A stretch of 24,424 bases of DNA, from NCBI GenBank assembly GCA_002224055.1, contig AZLU01000375.1, positions 1 through 24,424 on the forward strand. The letters run 5' to 3'. The notes under the pieces were generated by a model. The model searched no databases. It was not told the origin of the DNA and saw only the letters and a list, made by a program, of their open reading frames with translations. The DNA comes from Pezizomycotina sp. ARF18. Lineage: Eukaryota; Ascomycota. The position numbers were made by a program, and so were the translations under genes. Positions 19,911 through 24,424 of the stretch are shown one piece after another; position 1 is the stretch's first letter, and each line of letters begins with the position of its first letter.

Positions 19911-22856
19911 GTTGTGTCTCTGTTCCCTTCGTCGCAGGCGTCTGTATCAGGCAGTTCAAATCACCACTAATCCTCTAACCCCTACTATCTTTACAGTACC
20001 ACCCCTGTTGAAGTTACGAATACCCAAGAAATTTATTACAGGCGGTCCTCGACCAGTCAATCGCATCCATCGATACCTTGAAGATTATTCTGTTGGTTTT
20101 TTTGGGAATCTCGTTCTCTTCCCTCGGCTGGGAACTATAAAGCTAGGTAATTTCGATTGTGTATTTCGACAAACGAACATCATTCCCTAGGAACCAGACC
20201 TGCAGATCGTCTCGATAAAAAGCTGAACGTTGTTGTAATAAGAATAGCTGATTTATGCAAGTATATTTTACATTGCATCGCACACGACTCTGCCAATCGC
20301 TTTTTTTTTTTTTTTTTTTTTTTCCTCTATATTCTTTTTCGCTTTTTAACATTTTAAACGACCGAAGGGCAATTGACTGAAACAGAGGATAATTGATCAC
20401 CTTGGCTGAACTTTGAAGTAGCGAAACAAAATTTTCCTGGTGTGAGGTAGCTTCTAAAGTTACAATCGGCGATTAAGATATTTATATGATTTTTCCTGAC
20501 GGGGAATTAATCTATGAAAATCCGACACGTTCGCAAAACATGCAATTGCTTCTCACCCGAGCTTTTCTTAGCAATTACCAGGAATTAAACAAGCCATTGT
20601 GAAGAAACACGCGCGTTCTGAAAGTTAACGTTCTAAGTCCCTTGAAAGGAAAACGGTGTTTTGTGCAGGTGTGTTAATAAGGATGGCTGTTTTTTCTTTC
20701 GGTGAGCGTTAACCACGGTCCGTATCTGGATATTCCATTTTTGGCACCATCCAATTTGCGTTATTTTGACGTTGTATGAGCTGGAGGCTTGGGGCTGACT
20801 CCGCCGCCGGCGCAAGACTCTGCGATTTGCCATTCGGTATCTCTCATCATGCATAACGAAACGTGGAGAAAGTTCCAGACAGCTGCGAAAAGCCTGACTG
20901 CTAAAGGAAGGAGCTGAACTTTCCTACACAACTCCCTCTCGGCAGCTCGACCGAGACAAAGAGCGATGGTACTTATTGAATGCAATCACTGGGGGAAAAA
21001 AAGCTTCTTGAAAAACTAGGGAACCCTATACATCGCGTCTTAATCTCGGCAAGCTGTACTTAAGTGCCAATGCTCACGAGAAATTGTATTACACTCGTAG
21101 AGTTTGGAGCATACCATTCTGTAGTTTTAAATTAAAAGATATATATTACCCTTCCTGACTTCGAGTTTATTGGGCTTTAGAGAATATTTTATATTTTTTT
21201 TTACCGTTTTGATATCTAATTTGAAATTTCCCTCTCAGAATCCATGTCGATTACACCACCCCCCTGTTCCGCACTCTCCGATTGAGCCTACGATGGGCAC
21301 TAAAAAAAAAAAAAAAAACTGGAGTTATATATAATCCTCTAGCCTCAAGTTGGCTTACGGTCAACGCTTCAAGAAGCCGGGGCCTTTCTCTTCATCTCTT
21401 ATCACCGTCCAGTCCGGTCACGGTTGCGAGTATCTTTGAGTTCATTAGCACTTTTGTTTCCTTGACTAACTTTATCATTACTTATCGGCTCAAGGTGAGT
21501 GGCTATCTTGCTTATCTTTTTCCTGTTCACCGAATCTCGGACGGAATTCGCCTTCGCGAAAAAAACAAAAACCAGCATGTGATAAAGAGCGTTTAGAAAC
21601 CGCGTTTCTTGCTAAATACTCCAAGCGTTTAACGTTTTCCAGGAATTGCGTTTCTGTTCCTTGTTAAACAGAGCTTCCTAAAACCAGCACATAAAAGCTA
21701 TTCAATTTTTATGGCTCTGAGACCCTTTGTTGTTTGGATTTGAGGCGACACAAGACCCTCGTGTCAAGGCCACCACTATGGTTCCACAATGGCGCTGAGC
21801 TTTTCGATCAGGCAAGAAAATCAACGGAGGAACACTACGATAATATATGTACGACGGTGGACGCCTAGATATCTATTTGACATATAGATGACACTGCGGC
21901 TCGAAGCAAATCTTTCGCCAGCGTACAGTAACATCCTTGACCATTAACGTTCGCTACTGTGGCGAAAGAAAGGAGATATCCCTTTTGACACGACCGGGCT
22001 TTTAAGGCTGAAGGGAAACAAAATATTCGTTTTTCCGTGAATTTACTGCTGACATCTACTCCTGTCTCTGGTTCTCCTTATTACCAAACCTACGAACTCT
22101 TGCTCGCTCACGTTTCCGCTCTTTGCAAATTGGACGGCTTCGGCATCCGAATCCGGCAAGCCTTTGACCTCATTGCAGATGGGCAAAAAGCGCCACAAAA
22201 TCAAACACAGAGCCGCAAGACAAGAAGGCAGCTGCCTGCCACGCCTGCATGAAACCCCTGAAGACAAAAAAGCGCCACGAAATAAGATTTGTTTCTTTCC
22301 GTTGTTTTCTAGAACAAGAAACGGTTTCCTTCTTTTAGTTTCTTTTTCTAAGATTGCGTTTTCTTCTTTTTGTTTAATCCCTGACTCGTGGGAGAATGTT
22401 TAAACTTATTCGCGCAGCTTCTTTTTTAACTGCCCCTGCGTACGCGAGATTAAGCTGTGATTGAGCTAATAAGTTAACATCTACGTAACTTATCTGTCTG
22501 CAACGAGGAGTTCGGCGCCGGACGAGCGAAAAAATCACGGGAGATGTCCATCGCTGATTCAGAACTTTGGGGGAAATACCATTTGAACTGAAGCAATAAT
22601 TGAATCATTATTATACGACGAAGAGTAAAGGAGAAAAAAATGTCTGCTTTGTGTTTAAGCGTTGCGGATCAGGGAGTGATTTACAATGCGTGTTTTGGTC
22701 CGAAGACTCCGGTTCCCTGAACATTTTTGCTTTTACACGTTTGAATCAAGTCTTTTATTTGTCTCTCGTCAAGATAAGTACACGCAAGGACCAATGAATG
22801 ATACGAAGTCCCAGATTTTTTCAGAGTGAAGGTAAGTGAACACGAACTACCAAAGT

Positions 22857-22860
22857 AAAA

Positions 22861-22896
<36 letters not shown>

Positions 22897-22899
22897 AAA
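22857..22899. repeat. A4-T16-A23 self-complementary homopolymer pair
   Basis: Sixteen T directly followed by twenty-three A, with four A before. The T and A runs are perfectly complementary with no loop, so the DNA or its transcript could form a 16-base-pair hairpin. It lies in gene-poor DNA. Confidence 0.9.
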
Positions 22900-23575
22900 G
22901 CACGAGATACAAGAGTCAGAATTAGAATCACTACCATTAATCGGAAGGCAGTTTGGTTATTTTTAAAATATTTATATATATTGCTACCCGACGCCGAGCC
23001 AAAGTGTGTTACGTTACTTGCGCTTTCGATTTTGTGACAGACGCTGCAGCGGATGAAATCTATAGCTCCGCGGGTCGCGATGATTTCTCTCAGATTCTCT
23101 GACAGTTCATGTCGCGGTCATGTCCTCAACTTTTTTTCTCTCCGAGTTGGCATTTGCAGCGCTTTAATTAATTATGCAAATGTATTATTTTAACAGTAAA
23201 ATTGTGGACAGTATCTTTGCTAGGAGTCTTCGAGTGTTCGTTTGCTTCTATTTTAAATTTGGGAGATTTTTAATTTTCTGGAAATGTTTGGAGGCTGGTG
23301 AAACGAACGGAGATGTGTGAAATACGGCGAGTCCCACTTATCATCGTATTAAGCATGCCGTAAGCTATTGAAGTCGGGTTCGTATTTTTAAATTTGGAAA
23401 ATATTGACTACTCAAGTACCTTGGTAGTTATATTGCTTAAGATCCGTGTTCCAATCGCTTCTTGTTCGTGATTATAAAACAATTTATACCGATAAATTAC
23501 GAATCTTATTGCGACTTTATTATTTGTTTCGCAGTTTTATATTGATCTGCACAAAAGGCGCGATTTCGTAAGTCA

Positions 23576-23613
23576 GATAATATTGCAATGCCCTGATAAT
23601 ATTGCAATGCCCT
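23576..23613. repeat. 19-base perfect tandem duplication
   Basis: The 19-mer GATAATATTGCAATGCCCT occurs twice back to back with no mismatch (23576-23594 and 23595-23613). It sits in AT-rich non-coding DNA. A recent slippage event or an assembly duplication are equally possible. Confidence 0.9.
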
Positions 23614-24025
23614 GCATAAATATAAACAATATTATAGCTCTTTCGCTATGCTTTAGTGACTTCAATTACGAAATAAGTATTTCAAATGAGAGTCTAATAC
23701 GATATATTGAGCCCTGTCACTAGGACTTTGCAGTCCATAAGTGTTCTTGAGAGTTATTATATCAAATACAACGCTCAATTTATACGGTACATCGATCCCC
23801 ATAGCGATGAACTAAGTACTTTGTGGCACCTTGCAAAACTCGTTCGCTATTCCTTTATATTTTATTTTGGAGTTCTTCAACAGGAGTTTCCTATCACTAA
23901 TGAAACATTACAAAAATTCTCCAATGTTTAACCGGTTCTCCGCATTACTTGGCGTCCTGCCCTAGACCTTTGGTTAAAAGTTATCGCTGCTGCCTTCGTC
24001 AAAAACTAAGCGATCGTGATAATCC

Positions 24026-24424
24026 CTAAGGAACAGGATAGAAAGTAAGACCTCCAGGGAATAATCCGTCACCTCCACGCAGCTTGGTATTGTACTTTGT
24101 CTTGTGACCGGGGTAAAGAAGCGATATCACTCGGTATTCTCCACATTCGGAGCAACACGAGCCTTCGTTGCAGTTCGGCGGGCGCAAGGAAGTTTGAGCG
24201 AATGTGACACTGGCAGGAGGCGGAGGATAGGACGATACACCTTCCGTGATATATTCCTGCTGTAACGATAACTGTCATACATGAAACGTTAAACTCTGTT
24301 GAAAAAAATATGACTGGATCTGCTTCGGGCAAGGATTGGGCTGTCAAAAGACTTGTATTATTATGATTTTAGCCTAAAAGTTAAACGAGTTTGTGAAATT
24401 TGGAAGTTCGGTCCTGGATGCTGT
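24026..24424 (-). CDS. Last exon of a protein of unknown function entering from the right edge
   Basis: An uninterrupted 78-codon frame, 24259-24026, follows a splice acceptor (CGTTACAG at 24260-24267) and ends at TAG 24028-24026. It has no start codon, as expected of a terminal exon. It reads EYITEGVSSYPPPPASVTF, then a cysteine cluster CNEGSCCSECGEY, then SLLYPGHKTKYNTKLRGG and GLFPGGLTFYPVP. The composition is clearly protein-like, but I recognise no family. The upstream exon is not visible; bases 24260-24424 are AT-rich and probably intronic. The open minus-strand frame with an ATG at 24347 overlaps this in another phase and is the weaker reading. Confidence 0.45.

Larger units (their letters stand above)
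18920..24025. other. 5.1 kb gene-poor region upstream of the RBR gene
   Basis: I could support no gene here. Contents: a 14-G run (19394-19407); a pyrimidine tract of about 195 bases ending in TTTCTTGCAG (19719-19910); runs of T23 (20301-20323) and A17 (21302-21318); a T16-A23 palindrome (22861-22899); and a 19-base tandem repeat (23576-23613). Several frames are moderately protein-like (plus 19912-20190, 21371-21596, 21992-22340 and 23707-23931; minus 20761-20985) but have no recognised motif, and at 22043-22252 both strands look equally plausible. The part next to 18919 must hold the RBR promoter. Confidence 0.45.

Noticed and set aside
20761-20985. 74-codon minus-strand ORF (LPLAVRLFAAVWNFLHVSLC)
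   Set aside because: It is hydrophobic but isolated, with no motif and no support from flanking exons.
21992-22340. Possible plus-strand coding stretch (YYQTYELLLAHVSALCKLDG, then after a shift AAACHACMKPLKTKKRHE)
   Set aside because: The minus strand of the same DNA looks equally protein-like (EVKGLPDSDAEAVQFAKSG). There is no start codon or splice evidence, so neither strand can be chosen.
23707-23931. Plus-strand frame with DELSTLWHLAKLVRYSF
   Set aside because: The helical segment is plausible, but there is no ATG, no splice context and no family. AT-rich DNA alone can give such a frame.
1-24424. tRNA, rRNA, CRISPR, transposon or viral elements
   Set aside because: I looked for T-loop GTTCGANNC with pairing arms, spaced repeats, terminal inverted repeats and transposase or reverse-transcriptase motifs by eye, and saw none I could support.

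Overview
The window looks like nuclear DNA of a filamentous ascomycete (Pezizomycotina; genus not determinable by eye). The genes carry short introns (65-122 bases) with GTAAGT-type donors and TACTAAC/CACTAAC-type branch sites. Their products are typical fungal ones: an F-box protein with a cysteine-rich tail, a Gln/Pro-rich WW-type protein, a DUF427 protein, an RBR ubiquitin-ligase-like protein with a long coiled coil, and an uncharacterised fungal family. I found no rRNA, tRNA, CRISPR array, transposase or viral gene.

Layout, left to right: (1) a minus-strand gene of unknown function leaving the left edge (1-541); (2) a small plus-strand gene of unknown function with one intron (1673-2366); (3) an F-box/LRR-like cysteine-rich gene with three introns, minus (3739-5450); (4) a Gln/Pro-rich gene with a C-terminal WW-like motif and one intron, minus (6457-8844); (5) a DUF427 gene in three exons, minus (11262-11785); (6) a conserved fungal gene of unknown function, plus (13315-14837); (7) a three-exon RBR/IBR gene, minus (15550-18919), convergent with gene 6; (8) the last exon of a gene entering from the right edge, minus (24026-24259). 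The stretch 18920-24025 has no convincing gene and carries low-complexity tracts.

The most important technical observation is that almost every gene is cut into several frames. Each junction I could resolve (about 18) is explained by one missing base, usually in a short homopolymer, while splice sites and protein motifs are intact. This points to indel errors in the assembly, or much less likely to real decay. Gene coordinates below are therefore gene spans that cross these breaks, not single open frames.

The F-box and RBR genes both belong to ubiquitin-pathway families, but they are 10 kb apart with unrelated genes between, so a functional cluster is not demonstrated. I did not find a clear new multi-gene system. 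The most interesting unknowns are the 30-cysteine tail of the F-box protein, the RBR with no cysteine at the expected catalytic position, and the three unrecognised genes.
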